Under the pieces are notes generated by a model, which saw only the letters and a list, made by a program, of their open reading frames with translations, had not been told where the DNA came from and searched no databases. The position numbers and the translations under genes were made by a program. This document shows, in pieces, positions 44,782-54,525 of a DNA stretch of 55,758 bases. Origin of the DNA: Moorena sp. SIO3H5 (GTDB lineage Bacteria > Cyanobacteriota > Cyanobacteriia > Cyanobacteriales > Coleofasciculaceae). Where the stretch lies: the NCBI RefSeq assembly GCF_010692395.1, contig NZ_JAAHHS010000001.1, forward strand, positions 64,499-120,256. Reading direction: 5' to 3'. The stretch's first letter is position 1. The number at the start of each line of letters is the position of its first letter.

Positions 44782-45666
44782 ATGGCTGACCAGTTAATTC
44801 GCGCCACAGCAGCTTCAGGGGGTATTCGCGCAGTTGGTGTGATTACTACACGCCTAACCGAAGAAGCTAGACAACGTCACCAACTATCCTATGTGGCAAC
44901 GGCTGCCCTAGGTCGTACCATGTCTGCAGGTCTTCTTCTGGCTTCTAGTATGAAGCGAGCCGAGTCGAGGGTCAATATTCGTATCAACGGCAATGGTCCA
45001 CTGGGTGGAATTATGGTGGATGCAGGATTAGATGGTAACGTTCGAGGTTATGTAGACAACCCAGAGGTGGAACTGCCACCAAATAAGAAAGGCAAATTAG
45101 ATGTGGGTGGTGCTGTTGGTACGGATGGTTTCCTATATGTAGTTAGGGATGTGGGTTATGGCTATCCCTATTCGAGTACAGTAGAGTTGGTTTCTGGTGA
45201 AATAGGTGATGACATCGCTAACTATCTGCTAAATTCGGAACAAACCCCGTCAGCGCTGGTGGTTGGTGTGTTTGTAGGTGCTCAAGGGGTCACTGCGGCT
45301 GGGGGTATTTTAATCCAAGTTATGCCTAAGGCAGCAACGGATGAGGCTTTAGTTCAAACTTTGGAATCTCGCATTAGCAAACTATCAGGCTTTACACCGC
45401 TACTCCAAGCTAACCAGACCTTACCAGAGATTTTTGAACAGTTGTTGGGGGATATGGAGCTAAGGATTTTTCCAGAAACCCAGATGCTGCATTTTTACTG
45501 TGGTTGCTCCTTTGACCGGATGTTGGGGGCTCTGAAAATGCTCGGAAAAGAGGAACTTCAGGATATGATTGAAAAAGACGGTGGCGCTGAGGCAACTTGT
45601 CATTTTTGCTCAGAGGTCTATCATGCCAATCCTGATCAACTCTCTCAATTGATAAAAGAATTGTAA
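44782..45666 (+). CDS. hslO: Redox-regulated chaperone Hsp33
   Basis: 294 residues. N-terminal domain with TAALGRTMSAGLLLASSMK and GNGPLGG; C-terminal zinc-binding redox switch with CGCSFDR and CHFCSEVY (four Cys). Under oxidation the Cys release zinc and the protein becomes an active holdase. Full length; start ATG 44782. Confidence 0.97.
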   Translation: MADQLIRATAASGGIRAVGVITTRLTEEARQRHQLSYVATAALGRTMSAGLLLASSMKRAESRVNIRINGNGPLGGIMVDAGLDGNVRGYVDNPEVELPPNKKGKLDVGGAVGTDGFLYVVRDVGYGYPYSSTVELVSGEIGDDIANYLLNSEQTPSALVVGVFVGAQGVTAAGGILIQVMPKAATDEALVQTLESRISKLSGFTPLLQANQTLPEIFEQLLGDMELRIFPETQMLHFYCGCSFDRMLGALKMLGKEELQDMIEKDGGAEATCHFCSEVYHANPDQLSQLIKEL

Positions 45667-45890
45667 ATTGAGTAGCTACTGGACTTCCTACAGTAACTGG
45701 AAGATTAGAATCCTGACTTGTAAAGGATTGCAAGAAATATGGATCAGTATATAAACTCAACCAGAATTCTAAGAACACTACTATAAGATAGGGTGTAGAC
45801 TCTATATGTGTAAGGTGGGTAAAATCTCAACAACTGAGGTTGCTGTAAACAACCTGCTGTCTTCCGGTGTAGGGAGTGTGGAAGTGAATT

Positions 45891-48179
45891 ATGACCAGAA
45901 ATAGAGAATTTCCAGACCGTTGGCCAACGTCAAATGGTTCAAGTTCAGGTAAGTTTAATGGATGGCAACCTAACCATAGCGAACCGGTTACTCAACCGAA
46001 TGTAAACTATCCTAACCGAGGAAACCCATCGACACAGCCCCCCCAGCAATCAGAAAAATTTGGGGTTGGTCAACCAGTAGCTAACTCTCGATTAAACACA
46101 GCACAAACTACCGGTAGACAAGCTCCCTCAGGAAAAACGACTGGAGTAAAAAACCTGTTGCCTCGCAGTTGGCAGTTTTGGTCAGCCTTAGTTGTGTTGC
46201 TTTTCGGTAGTGCGGGATTTGCTTCAGCAATGATGTTGTTAAGGTTGCCAGCTGTACCAAACTGCCGTGCTGTGTTTTGGCCAACGGCTTCAGCATCGAT
46301 GCGCCTATCTTGTGCTCAGGTGGCAGCAAATCAGGAAACTGTGCCCCAGTTGCTAAAAGCGATCGCATTAGTGGATGCCCTGCCCGAAGACCACCCGTTA
46401 CGCCCACAAGTTAACGAACATATCGAAGAGTGGTCACAGGTAATCCTGGAGATTGGAGAAGCTAAATTTCAAGCTGGTCAGCTCAATGAAGCTCTTAAGA
46501 TTGCTAAACGTATTCCTTCAAAATCCGTAGCTGGGGCGATAGTAGAAAAACGGGTAAAACGTTGGCAGAAAATCTGGTCAAGGGCAGAGGGAGTTTATGA
46601 TCAAGCAGAAAAACAGTTGAGGTTATCAAACTGGAACTTAGCATTTCGCGAAGCAGTACGATTGACCTATGTGGACAATGACTACTGGGCTACGGCTAAG
46701 TATAACCAGCTAACAGATAAGATTAAGATGGGACGGGAAGACTCGGCTAAGCTGGATAAAGCTTTTGAGCTGAGTAGAAGTGGCAATATAGAGAAGATCC
46801 TGGCAGCTATTAAAAAAGCTAAGGAAATCACAGAGCAAAGTTATGCTTACAAAGAAGCTCAGGATTTAATTAAAGACTCTGGCAACAAGCTGGTGGAGAT
46901 TGCTCAGAACAAGCTAGAGGAAGGGAAGTGGTCGGAAGTTCTTGAGATTGCCTATAAACTTCCCGAAACGATTAAAGTACCTGAACTCAAATCTGATTTA
47001 ATTGACCTAGCTCATGCCCTATCTCGTGCTGAGTCCGGTACAACCTGGGATTTAGAAGAAGCGATCGCATCTGCCCAAAAGCTCGACTCAGAACGTCCGC
47101 TATATAAGAAAGGGCAGCAATTAATTAGCCGTTGGCAACGAGAAGTAGAAGATGTGGCGCGACTAGAGCGAGCCCGAACCTATGCTACCTCGGGTTTACC
47201 TAGTGACTTAAGACTGGCAGTGGCTGAAGTGGAACAGATCCCTCGTGGTAATCCCCGCTATCAGGAAGCACGGGGGGAAATTCGAGATTGGACTAGTCAA
47301 ATTCAGCTGATCGAAGACAGACCATTCTTGGAGCGGGCAGCACAACTGGCTAGTTATGGGAACATTGATTCTTTGCAAGCTGCTGTTCAAGAAGCCCGTA
47401 AAATTTCCCGAGGTCGTAGTCTTTACCAGGAAGCTCAAAGTAAAATTAATCAGTGGTCTAGAAGTATCCAGCAGCAAGAAGACCAACCTTATTTAGACCA
47501 AGCACGCACTCTGGCAATCCGAGGTGATCTATATGCCGCCGTGGCAACTGCCGAACAAATTAAGTCAGGTCGGGCTCTGTACAATGAAGCCCAAAGCAAA
47601 GTCAGAAGCTGGAAGTTAGAACTAGAGGGTCAGCAGCGTTTACGGGAAGCTTACCAAATTGCTGAGGCTGGAACTCCACAAGCCCTAAGAAAAGCGATTC
47701 GAGTAGCTAGGCAAGTGCCAACCTCAACCAAATCCCGTAGCGAGGCGAGAACAGTAGTCAATCGCTGGAGTTACAAAATCCTATCCATAGCCAGAAGTCG
47801 TTCTGCCTATAACCTCTCTGAATCCATTGCGATCGCAAACATAGTTCCGTCTGGTACTCGCCCTTACCAGGAAGCCCAACGGCAAATTCAATCATGGCGC
47901 AAGATTTTAGCTCCACCTCCCCCACCTCCTGTACCCGTAAGACGACCAAGACCGGTTCCCCCTGCATCTCCCCCACAAGTGGTGATCCCGAAACCAGCTC
48001 CCTCTCCACCATCAGTGGTAAAACCACCATCACCACCAGCTCGCTCCTACCCAATTGTGGTTCCACCACCGGAAGTTATCTCACCATCGGGTATTGTAAA
48101 ACCACCGACTCAGCTAGAGCCACCTAGGTTTAATCCTCCGGCTGGTAGGAAGATTGAGTTAATTGATACTGACTCTTAA
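45891..48179 (+). CDS. Large cyanobacterial membrane-anchored repeat protein
   Basis: 762 residues. A polar N-terminus (~85 residues, Asn/Pro/Gln rich), one membrane span (FWSALVVLLFGSAGFASAMML), then about nine helical repeats of ~60-70 residues with a common core (AxxxAxxIPxxxPLYxEAQxxIxxWxxxI). The last ~90 residues are Pro-rich (PPPPPPVPVRRPRP). The repeats resemble TPR-like solenoids seen in cyanobacterial proteins often labelled 'chromosome segregation ATPase', a label not supported by any ATP motif here. Likely a structural or protein-binding membrane protein. Confidence 0.8.
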   Translation: MTRNREFPDRWPTSNGSSSGKFNGWQPNHSEPVTQPNVNYPNRGNPSTQPPQQSEKFGVGQPVANSRLNTAQTTGRQAPSGKTTGVKNLLPRSWQFWSALVVLLFGSAGFASAMMLLRLPAVPNCRAVFWPTASASMRLSCAQVAANQETVPQLLKAIALVDALPEDHPLRPQVNEHIEEWSQVILEIGEAKFQAGQLNEALKIAKRIPSKSVAGAIVEKRVKRWQKIWSRAEGVYDQAEKQLRLSNWNLAFREAVRLTYVDNDYWATAKYNQLTDKIKMGREDSAKLDKAFELSRSGNIEKILAAIKKAKEITEQSYAYKEAQDLIKDSGNKLVEIAQNKLEEGKWSEVLEIAYKLPETIKVPELKSDLIDLAHALSRAESGTTWDLEEAIASAQKLDSERPLYKKGQQLISRWQREVEDVARLERARTYATSGLPSDLRLAVAEVEQIPRGNPRYQEARGEIRDWTSQIQLIEDRPFLERAAQLASYGNIDSLQAAVQEARKISRGRSLYQEAQSKINQWSRSIQQQEDQPYLDQARTLAIRGDLYAAVATAEQIKSGRALYNEAQSKVRSWKLELEGQQRLREAYQIAEAGTPQALRKAIRVARQVPTSTKSRSEARTVVNRWSYKILSIARSRSAYNLSESIAIANIVPSGTRPYQEAQRQIQSWRKILAPPPPPPVPVRRPRPVPPASPPQVVIPKPAPSPPSVVKPPSPPARSYPIVVPPPEVISPSGIVKPPTQLEPPRFNPPAGRKIELIDTDS

Positions 48180-48245
48180 GAGTTTCCGAGGGTAGTAGAA
48201 CTGGCTAGGATAAAACCTGTGGAAATTGGACATTAAACATTCTTA

Positions 48246-48275
48246 ATATTAAATGGAATAAATTCCATTTAATAT
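48246..48275. promoter_or_regulatory. Perfect 13-bp inverted repeat before the channel gene
   Basis: ATATTAAATGGAA and TTCCATTTAATAT flank TAAA, ending about 13 bp before the channel start codon. No U-run follows; it could be an operator or an mRNA hairpin affecting translation. Confidence 0.7.
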
Positions 48276-48288
48276 AGAATACTTTAAC

Positions 48289-49716
48289 TTGTCATCAACC
48301 CTCAAGTCCCGTCTTGACCAGTTCATTCACGCTCCCCAAACTGAATTCACCCTCATTGTGCTAATTCTACTTTCGGTAGTTTTAGTGGTTCTTGAAATAA
48401 GTCTAGAGGGTGCAGGTTTCATATATGGACTGGTCTATGTCAGCGAAGAGCTACTGACGGGCATATTTATCGTAGAACTAACTATCCGCTACCTAGTGGC
48501 AAGAAACAAACGTCGGTTCTTGCGTCACTACTGGCTGGATATTATTGCAGTGCTGCCTTTGTTACGGGCATTCCGCTTATTGCGAGTGTTACGGATGTTA
48601 AGGCTGCTCAGAGTCGGAATTTTGGTAAACCGTAACCTCAACCGCATCTCTTCCTCTCTCGCTGCTAGTATTAGTGCTCAGATTGGAGTTTTTCTGATTA
48701 TCGGCTTAATTACATTAGTCGGTGCTTTAGGGATTTATCTGCTGGAGGGAGGACAGAATGAGTCATTTGCTTCCCTAAGAGACTCTTTATGGTGGAGTTT
48801 TTTTACCCTAATCTCAGGAGAACCCATTGGTGGTGAACCCCAGACTGATGCTGGACGTTTGATTACCCTGATGGTAGTCATTGGCGGATTAACTATGTTT
48901 GCCGTCTTCACCGGTGTAGTGTCAGCAGTGATGGTGCAACGACTTAGAACAGTGATGGAGGTGAAATACTTGGAACTGGATGAACTGCGCAATCACATTG
49001 TTATCTGCGGCTGGAACCGAGGTGGTCACCTACTGATTGAGGAACTCCAGGCAGACTCTGACCTAAAGCACTATCCAATGGTGGTTGTGGCAGAGTTTAC
49101 CGACACACCAGAGTGGGAACTCAAGGGAGTGAATCGTTCCCAAATATATTTCTATATTGGTGATTACACGACTATTGATGTACTCGAAAGTGTGGGGATC
49201 TATCATGCCTCACGGGCAATCCTCCTTGCTGATTCTACCCGTCCTCGAAGTGATCAAGACCGGGATGCACGAACAGTCCTAGCGGCCTTGACCATTGAAA
49301 AACTCCAACCCGAAATCTACACCTGTGCTCAACTCCTTGACCGGAAAAACAATGTCCAACTGCGAGTAGCGGGAGTTGAAGATGTGATTGTTGTTGATGA
49401 ATTAGCCAGTCACTTAATTGCTACCTCAGCTCGGAACCTAGGAGCTGTAGATGTGCTAGCAGAGTTGCTAACTGTACAAGTGGGAAACCAGTTCTACAAA
49501 ATTGTTTTACCACAGAAGTGGGTTGACATTTCGTTTTGGGAAGCTGCTCGGCTGTTGAAAGAGGAGTTTGATACAACGTTGATTGCAATAGAGCGCCATA
49601 GCAATGGAAATCGGGAAACCCTAATTAATCCCCCTAAAGATCAAACACTACTATCTGGCGATCACTTAGTTATTATTGCTCGTAGTCTGCCGAAAATTGG
49701 GGTTCCAGTCCGCTAA
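48289..49716 (+). CDS. Voltage-sensor ion channel with RCK domains, non-canonical filter
   Basis: 475 residues from a TTG start (no ATG nearby). Four spans precede an S4-like helix with Arg every third residue (RAFRLLRVLRMLRLLRVG, residues ~85-102), then S5, a pore region and S6. The pore reads WWSFFTLISGEPIGGEPQ where K+ channels have TVGYGD, so ion selectivity is uncertain. The C-terminal half is a TrkA-N/RCK domain (HIVICGWNRGG nucleotide loop) and a TrkA-C domain (residues ~390-470). Probably a ligand-gated cation channel or a related non-selective pore. An inverted repeat lies just upstream. Confidence 0.85.
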   Translation: MSSTLKSRLDQFIHAPQTEFTLIVLILLSVVLVVLEISLEGAGFIYGLVYVSEELLTGIFIVELTIRYLVARNKRRFLRHYWLDIIAVLPLLRAFRLLRVLRMLRLLRVGILVNRNLNRISSSLAASISAQIGVFLIIGLITLVGALGIYLLEGGQNESFASLRDSLWWSFFTLISGEPIGGEPQTDAGRLITLMVVIGGLTMFAVFTGVVSAVMVQRLRTVMEVKYLELDELRNHIVICGWNRGGHLLIEELQADSDLKHYPMVVVAEFTDTPEWELKGVNRSQIYFYIGDYTTIDVLESVGIYHASRAILLADSTRPRSDQDRDARTVLAALTIEKLQPEIYTCAQLLDRKNNVQLRVAGVEDVIVVDELASHLIATSARNLGAVDVLAELLTVQVGNQFYKIVLPQKWVDISFWEAARLLKEEFDTTLIAIERHSNGNRETLINPPKDQTLLSGDHLVIIARSLPKIGVPVR

Positions 49717-49974
49717 AGTCTCAACTTTTTTGCAGGTCTTTTATAGTGCGTTCGCAAATATAGTGCGATCGCATAAGCGCGGAAGCTTGGCTTCATCGCA
49801 AATTAAGATCCCCTTGGGGTTTACCATGATTGCAACTTCTTAAACCCAGATTCCGCTTGTCTTTGTCTAGATAGCCTATAGCAGTCGAAGTAAAGCTTAA
49901 GACATCTTCTGCTCCCTACTCCCTGCTCCCTGCTCCCTAGTCCCCTGTTCCCTGTTCCCTATTCCCTTTGCTAT
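49717..49974. repeat. Short gap with CTCCCT-type tandem repeats
   Basis: 49905-49966 is a run of TGCTCCC/TACTCCC/TGTTCCC heptamers of the same kind as 23070-23132, ending 9 bp before the DUF29 start. HIP1-like GCGATCGC occurs at about 49767. Confidence 0.85.
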
Positions 49975-50430
49975 ATGTATGAACAAGATTTTAATCGTTG
50001 GCGAGAAATCATCGTTGAACAAATAAAAGCTAGAAATTTATCGGCAATTGATTGGGATAATTTGCTGCTTGAGTTAGAGGACATGGGAAAGGCTGAAAAG
50101 CGAGCATTCATTAGCAATTTAACTATATTGATTGCCCATTTACTCAAAATAATTGTTCAAACTGACGCTCCTGATTCCATGAAAGGAAGTTGGTATAGTT
50201 CAGTCACAGAACATCGGTTTCGTATCCAAAAAGATTTACAAGACAGTCCTTCATTTAAACGTTATTTAGAAGAAGCAATCGCTAAAGCTTATCAAGATGG
50301 TCGCAAGTTAGCTATAAAAGAAGGTAAAAAAGCCAGCTTTGGCATTCGTAAGCCCAACCCTGAAGACTATCCCAATCAATGTCCTTTTACAATTGAACAG
50401 CTATTAGATGAAGAATTTTATGGGGATTAA
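49975..50430 (+). CDS. DUF29 family protein
   Basis: 151 residues. YEQDFNRWREIIVEQIKARN opens the protein, followed by LSAIDWDNLLLELEDMGKAEKRAF, LLKIIVQ and PFTIEQLLDEEF, the full DUF29 pattern that is abundant in cyanobacteria. Function unknown. Its RBS region is replaced by the CTCCCT-type repeat, so translation may be weak. Confidence 0.9.
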   Translation: MYEQDFNRWREIIVEQIKARNLSAIDWDNLLLELEDMGKAEKRAFISNLTILIAHLLKIIVQTDAPDSMKGSWYSSVTEHRFRIQKDLQDSPSFKRYLEEAIAKAYQDGRKLAIKEGKKASFGIRKPNPEDYPNQCPFTIEQLLDEEFYGD

Positions 50431-50557
50431 TTCATTGTTATACTAACGCACTTCAATCCATATCTTATCTTAATTATCGAAATTTTCAGTGCTTTATGCT
50501 GTTGCGCTTCACACCCTACTGGCTTGTAGTTGGCGGGGGCATTTCAATGCATGCTGT

Positions 50558-50911
50558 TTAACGCTGCTCATTGACCCATTCTTGAGCATCTTGACCTTCT
50601 AACAAGTTTGGTGCAATTCCTCTAAACTCTCCCAGAGGTCGTTTACATTCTTTATCTGAATTATCAGTAATATACTGGAGTAAATTTTCATAATCTGAGT
50701 CATTATATTGATTTTTATCATGTTCTAATTCTGTTTTAATACGCTGGTCTAAATAATAAAAAACCTCAAGCTTTTCTTTTTTATTTAATCCATCAATTTG
50801 TGTTAGAACATATTTTATTTTGGTACGCATTTTAGTTCCTAAACCCTTGATATCATCTTGATTAATTCTGAGGTCAAATGGTAAATATTTAGTTGCATCA
50901 ATCACTCCCAC
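50558..50911 (-). CDS. Hypothetical small protein
   Basis: 117 residues, charged, helical (MRTKIKYVLTQIDGLNKKEK..EVFYYLDQRI), ending RGIAPNLLEGQDAQEWVNEQR, a tail I have seen on small uncharacterised cyanobacterial proteins that sit near toxin-antitoxin genes. No toxin partner is adjacent. An internal ATG at 50827 is an alternative start. Function unknown. Confidence 0.55.
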   Translation of the reverse strand: MGVIDATKYLPFDLRINQDDIKGLGTKMRTKIKYVLTQIDGLNKKEKLEVFYYLDQRIKTELEHDKNQYNDSDYENLLQYITDNSDKECKRPLGEFRGIAPNLLEGQDAQEWVNEQR

Positions 50912-51087
50912 TTTAAGCCCTAAATCCTAAGAAGTATGCTCAGTATGCTTTAGTAGCTCGTCCTTTTAGCTAAGGATGATTGCTCACATAGCTTTTTTAG
51001 TTTTTCACAGATACTTTGTCGAGATCACACTAATCAGACAACAGTGACAAACTCGGTCTGACGATTATACCCGATTTCTGAAATGAA

Positions 51088-51161
51088 TCGGAGCGGCGGG
51101 ATTTGAACCCACGACCCCCACTACCCCAAAGTGGTGCGCTACCAAGCTGCGCTACGCCCCG
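51088..51161 (-). tRNA. tRNA-Pro (GGG)
   Basis: 74 nt including discriminator A; no encoded CCA. Acceptor stem CGGGGCG/CGCTCCG (one G-U), D arm GCGC..GCGC, anticodon arm CCACU/AGUGG with loop UUGGGGU (anticodon GGG), T loop UUUGAAC. This is an ordinary tRNA and contrasts with the permuted RNAs at 2-3.5 kb. Confidence 0.95.
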
Positions 51162-51209
51162 GAAAACCTTATTTACTATACCACACTATTCGATATTTGA
51201 ACAACTACA

Positions 51210-51575
51210 CTAAAAAACTTTCAGAGACTTAGCTGCTGCTAGCAACCCTGGAACCGCTGTTGCCACCCAGCTCCCCTCACAACAGCGTCCCTGATTCAAA
51301 ATCAAGCGTAGGGTATAAGCAGAAGGATAGCCCTCTACCTCCATCCACAGCCAATCGCTTTCTGCTTCGCAAGTGATTTTCTCTTCGTCCATCAACTCAC
51401 TTGCCATCTCACTCATAGTCTGAGCTAATTGCAGCAACAAGCGACAAAAATCATTCAACTCCGACTCCGTTAGTTCAAATGCCCAGTCTTCACCACCCAC
51501 TAAACCTTTATAGTTAGGAGCCTCAGGATCCCAACCAATACGCCAGCCTTCTCCATGTTTAACAACACGTTCCAT
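51210..51575 (-). CDS. DUF1818 family protein
   Basis: 121 residues. GEGWRIGWDPEAPNYKGLVGGEDWAFELTESE, then ESDWLWMEVEG and GRCCEGSW are the DUF1818 pattern found across cyanobacteria and plastids. The function is not known to me. It is 49 bp after the tRNA-Pro gene in minus-strand order. Confidence 0.9.
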   Translation of the reverse strand: MERVVKHGEGWRIGWDPEAPNYKGLVGGEDWAFELTESELNDFCRLLLQLAQTMSEMASELMDEEKITCEAESDWLWMEVEGYPSAYTLRLILNQGRCCEGSWVATAVPGLLAAAKSLKVF

Positions 51576-51605
51576 AAACCTGATTCTGACTAATTCATCG
51601 ACAAG

Positions 51606-52274
51606 TCAATTAGGTTTAAGTAACTGAGCATCTCCTGGTTGAGGTAAAGATACTCCTCTTCTAGGATTGGAGGTTGTGGCAGGTGATGTAGGATTGGAGG
51701 TTGTACCAGGTGATGGTTGTGTGTTCGACTCTGGTGCCACAGTTTCGGTGCGATTGGGATTGAATAGGCTAACTAAAACGCTTACTAGTGCATCCCGTTC
51801 GGCACGAGTTAATTGTTCTATCGCTGCAATATCCCCTTCCATGGGATTTTCGGTTAAAGTATCCCCACTGGGATACTGGGATGCTTCTAGGTAATCGTAT
51901 GCACCTAGATAGTCAGCCATGGTCAATTTCCAATCAAAACGGTAATTGGGCAACCGTTTTTTCCCATAGACGTGATACCGAATTAAGCGGTTAACCAGGG
52001 TATTATTCGCAGCGACTTCACCGCTTTCTTTACTAATGTATTGATTCTCTTGTGGTAAATCTGGTAAACGGTGATATACTACCTTACTAATCTCTGGGGG
52101 AATAAAAAACTGAGCCACAGCAGGCTGTGCTCCTAGGAGCTGGAAGACACCAGGCGCTTGTTCGTGGGATTCCCACAGCAATAGTAAACCACTGGTCATA
52201 GTGGTAAGAGCTAAACCTAGCGCTAGTTTAATTCCTTTAGTCTTGTACATTGCTTGGAGACGGCTATGGAACAT
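51606..52274 (-). CDS. Hypothetical secreted protein
   Basis: 222 residues. A hydrophobic N-terminus (LALGLALTTMTSGLLLLW) with cleavage likely after AVA suggests export. Residues ~55-165 form a globular part (DLPQENQYISKES, LVNRLIRYHVYGKKRLPNYRFDWKLTMADYLGAYD), followed by a Pro/Ser/Thr-rich tail (residues ~180-215). I recognise no family beyond cyanobacterial hypothetical. The tail repeats (SNPTSPATTSNP) are low complexity. Confidence 0.72.
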   Translation of the reverse strand: MFHSRLQAMYKTKGIKLALGLALTTMTSGLLLLWESHEQAPGVFQLLGAQPAVAQFFIPPEISKVVYHRLPDLPQENQYISKESGEVAANNTLVNRLIRYHVYGKKRLPNYRFDWKLTMADYLGAYDYLEASQYPSGDTLTENPMEGDIAAIEQLTRAERDALVSVLVSLFNPNRTETVAPESNTQPSPGTTSNPTSPATTSNPRRGVSLPQPGDAQLLKPN

Positions 52275-52384
52275 TCCGACACAACCTTGGGATGAAACTA
52301 GGTAATTAACCTTGGGATGAAACTAGGTAATTAACTACTCTTGCCCCTGACGCTCTCGCCCCCTGACTCACTCAGTACGATAAC

Positions 52385-52615
52385 TTAGTCCGCAATAATC
52401 TCTGGCTGGGTCAGTTCATCAGACATCTCAACAATTGCTCGCAGCACTGGCTTCATGGATGGCTCATCTAGACTTTCAAAATCCTCGAAGCGACGGCGCT
52501 TGGCACGGTTAGCCAGTTGTACAGTGATCCTGTAACGATTAGACGCTGCACTTACTAGCTGCTCCGTCCGTTGCAGAATGTCGATTGAATCAAAGTTATA
52601 GCTTTTGTGCAGCAT
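52385..52615 (-). CDS. rpoZ: RNA polymerase omega subunit
   Basis: 76 residues. [19 protein letters not shown] is the conserved omega core; [18 protein letters not shown] follows. Omega helps beta' fold and, in cyanobacteria, affects sigma-factor choice. It is shorter than E. coli omega, as is normal for cyanobacteria. Confidence 0.95.
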   Translation of the reverse strand: MLHKSYNFDSIDILQRTEQLVSAASNRYRITVQLANRAKRRRFEDFESLDEPSMKPVLRAIVEMSDELTQPEIIAD

Positions 52616-53289
52616 AAGGTTTATCAGGTTTTGCTATCTCTACTTAAAATCAGTATCGCCCCCTCTACCCTAGCATACTTCACTTCTAAACTAGGGGTTT
52701 CCCTTGATACAAGTCACAAAATTTTTCTTGAGGTTAATAATATACCATCAAAAAGTGAAAGAATTTGTGAAGTTGGGGGATTTCTACTTACATTGCTTGG
52801 TATCTATGACAATAATAAGAAAGAACAGTCAATTTGTACTATCTATACCTAACCTACTAACTATACCGAAACTATATATCTAACCAAGGCTGGGAAGTTC
52901 TACCAAACTCTCCCAGCCTACTTATGTGTAAATGGGATTATGTATAAATTGTATCTGTAATAGGACTTACGGAGTTTAGTTGGTTTTCCCCCCTTAACCC
53001 TTCTTGCTATGGGAGTTACTACTGACTAAAGTTCCCCAAGGCAAGAGAGCTCTAGGGGGCAATGCGTAATTCCTGTGTAAATGGAGTCTGTACATGGCAT
53101 CTGTCAATGGTATCGGTTGGATGCGATCGCATTGATGGGTAACCTTAGGGGTGAACCTTAGGGGTGAGAGTACTTTGATTCACTCCTGTGGTACATAGAC
53201 CTTTTACGTATACAAAAAATCATACCATTGCTAAGCTATCTTGAGTGTGTCGAGTTGTTAACAATTATCTGGCCAAATAAATATTGTCT
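52616..53289. other. Gap between rpoZ and the SGNH gene
   Basis: No gene supported; a plus-strand frame at 52607-52852 has no family match and overlaps the rpoZ leader. Contains a HIP1-like site near 53124 and a duplicated CCTTAGGGGTGA at about 53141-53166. Promoters for both divergent genes must lie here. Confidence 0.5.
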
Positions 53290-54000
53290 ATGCAAACACT
53301 TGCCGCTCCTAGCTTGGAGTCATTCCATCAGCGCCAAATAACTCCCCTGAAGTTCGTTGTCCTTGGAGATAGTCTGATCTATGGATTTGGAGACCCAGAA
53401 GGTGGCGGTTGGGTAGAGCGACTGCGACGTCAGTGGATGTTACCCGATAGTCCTGGTCATGTACTCTACAATTTAGGAGTTCGGGGTGATGGGGTTACCC
53501 AAGTCCACACGCGACTAGAGCATGAATTTCGCAGTCGTGGTGAACTCAGAAACCGTGTACCAGATGCCATTATTTTATCGGTGGGCGTTAACGATTCAGC
53601 CCGTTTAGGACGCCCCGATGGCAAGAATTTTACTAATTTTGATAGTTTCCAGGAAGAACTAGCCCATCTGCTCGAGCTAGCCCAGCAACTCTGTCCAGTG
53701 CTATTTGTGGGTATGGTACCAGTGGATGAAAGGAAAATGCCCTTTCTCGATTGTCTTTACTACAATCATGCTGACCAGTACTACTACAAAGAAGCAACTC
53801 GCCTTGCGTGTCTGAGGCGTCAAATTCCCTATCTGGACGTTTTTGACTTATGGACGTCCCGTGGTTATGATTGGTGCTCTGACCACCTATCTCCAGATGG
53901 TCTCCATCCCAATGTGGCTGGTTATCAGCAATTATTACAAGACATCCTGCTCTGGAACCCCTTAGCCCAGCTCAACTCCTTAAGCCTAGGGACAGCCTAA
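53290..54000 (+). CDS. SGNH/GDSL-family hydrolase
   Basis: 236 residues from ATG 53290; a TTG two codons earlier is less likely. Block I VVLGDSLIYGFGD (nucleophile Ser), block II Gly in LGVRGDGVTQ, block III VGVNDSARLG and block V DGLHPNVAGY (catalytic Asp and His) are all intact. These are esterases or lipases acting on small esters or acetylated sugars. No signal peptide is seen, so it is probably cytoplasmic. Its end overlaps the convergent pentapeptide gene by 15 bp. Confidence 0.93.
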   Translation: MQTLAAPSLESFHQRQITPLKFVVLGDSLIYGFGDPEGGGWVERLRRQWMLPDSPGHVLYNLGVRGDGVTQVHTRLEHEFRSRGELRNRVPDAIILSVGVNDSARLGRPDGKNFTNFDSFQEELAHLLELAQQLCPVLFVGMVPVDERKMPFLDCLYYNHADQYYYKEATRLACLRRQIPYLDVFDLWTSRGYDWCSDHLSPDGLHPNVAGYQQLLQDILLWNPLAQLNSLSLGTA

Positions 54001-54495
54001 ACTATCCCGTGTCGAGATACCAGTTACAGGATTTACCCCAGTAGCACGCTCACACATCAGTTTAATCTGATAGCGGTCAATATCGGCACCCGTAAAATCA
54101 GCACCAGTTATCTCGGCATCGTAAAACCTGGTGCTAATCATCATTGCATCGGTCAAAATAGCATTGGTCAAAATAGCTTGGTCTAAAATTACCCGATCTG
54201 CCCAAGAATCAGTCAAGTTTGCACCTTTGAGATTGGCTTTCAATAAATTGCCCTTGGTCAAGATAGATTCACTCAGGTCAGCACCTTGGAAGTTTGTGCC
54301 TCGCATTTCAGCCCCTGCAAATACGCCACCAACTAAATTCAGATTGGAAAAGTCATCATAACTCAAATCTGTAAGAGAATAATTTACTGTATTCTCCTGA
54401 GCATAGGCAGGAGTAGCCGATAAAAGCACCCATAGCCAAGCCATAACAAGAACTAAAATTAGTCCCAATAAGCGTCGCCAAATCACCCTAATCAC
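53986..54495 (-). CDS. Exported pentapeptide-repeat protein
   Basis: 169 residues. A signal peptide (LLGLILVLVMAWLWVLL, cleavage likely after AYA) sends it to the lumen or periplasm. About 14 pentapeptide units follow (AEMRG TNFQG ADLSE, ANLKG ANLTD), forming a square beta-helix, with a C-terminal Cys pair (MCERATG, SLGCP). Similar lumenal pentapeptide proteins of unknown role are common in cyanobacteria. Convergent with the SGNH gene. Confidence 0.9.
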   Translation of the reverse strand: MIRVIWRRLLGLILVLVMAWLWVLLSATPAYAQENTVNYSLTDLSYDDFSNLNLVGGVFAGAEMRGTNFQGADLSESILTKGNLLKANLKGANLTDSWADRVILDQAILTNAILTDAMMISTRFYDAEITGADFTGADIDRYQIKLMCERATGVNPVTGISTRDSLGCP

Positions 54496-54525
54496 TCGTC
54501 AACCTGACTCCTTAAAACTTAAAGC

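Noticed and set aside
52607..52852. 81-codon frame upstream of rpoZ
   Set aside because: Overlaps the rpoZ start on the other strand and shows no recognisable pattern.
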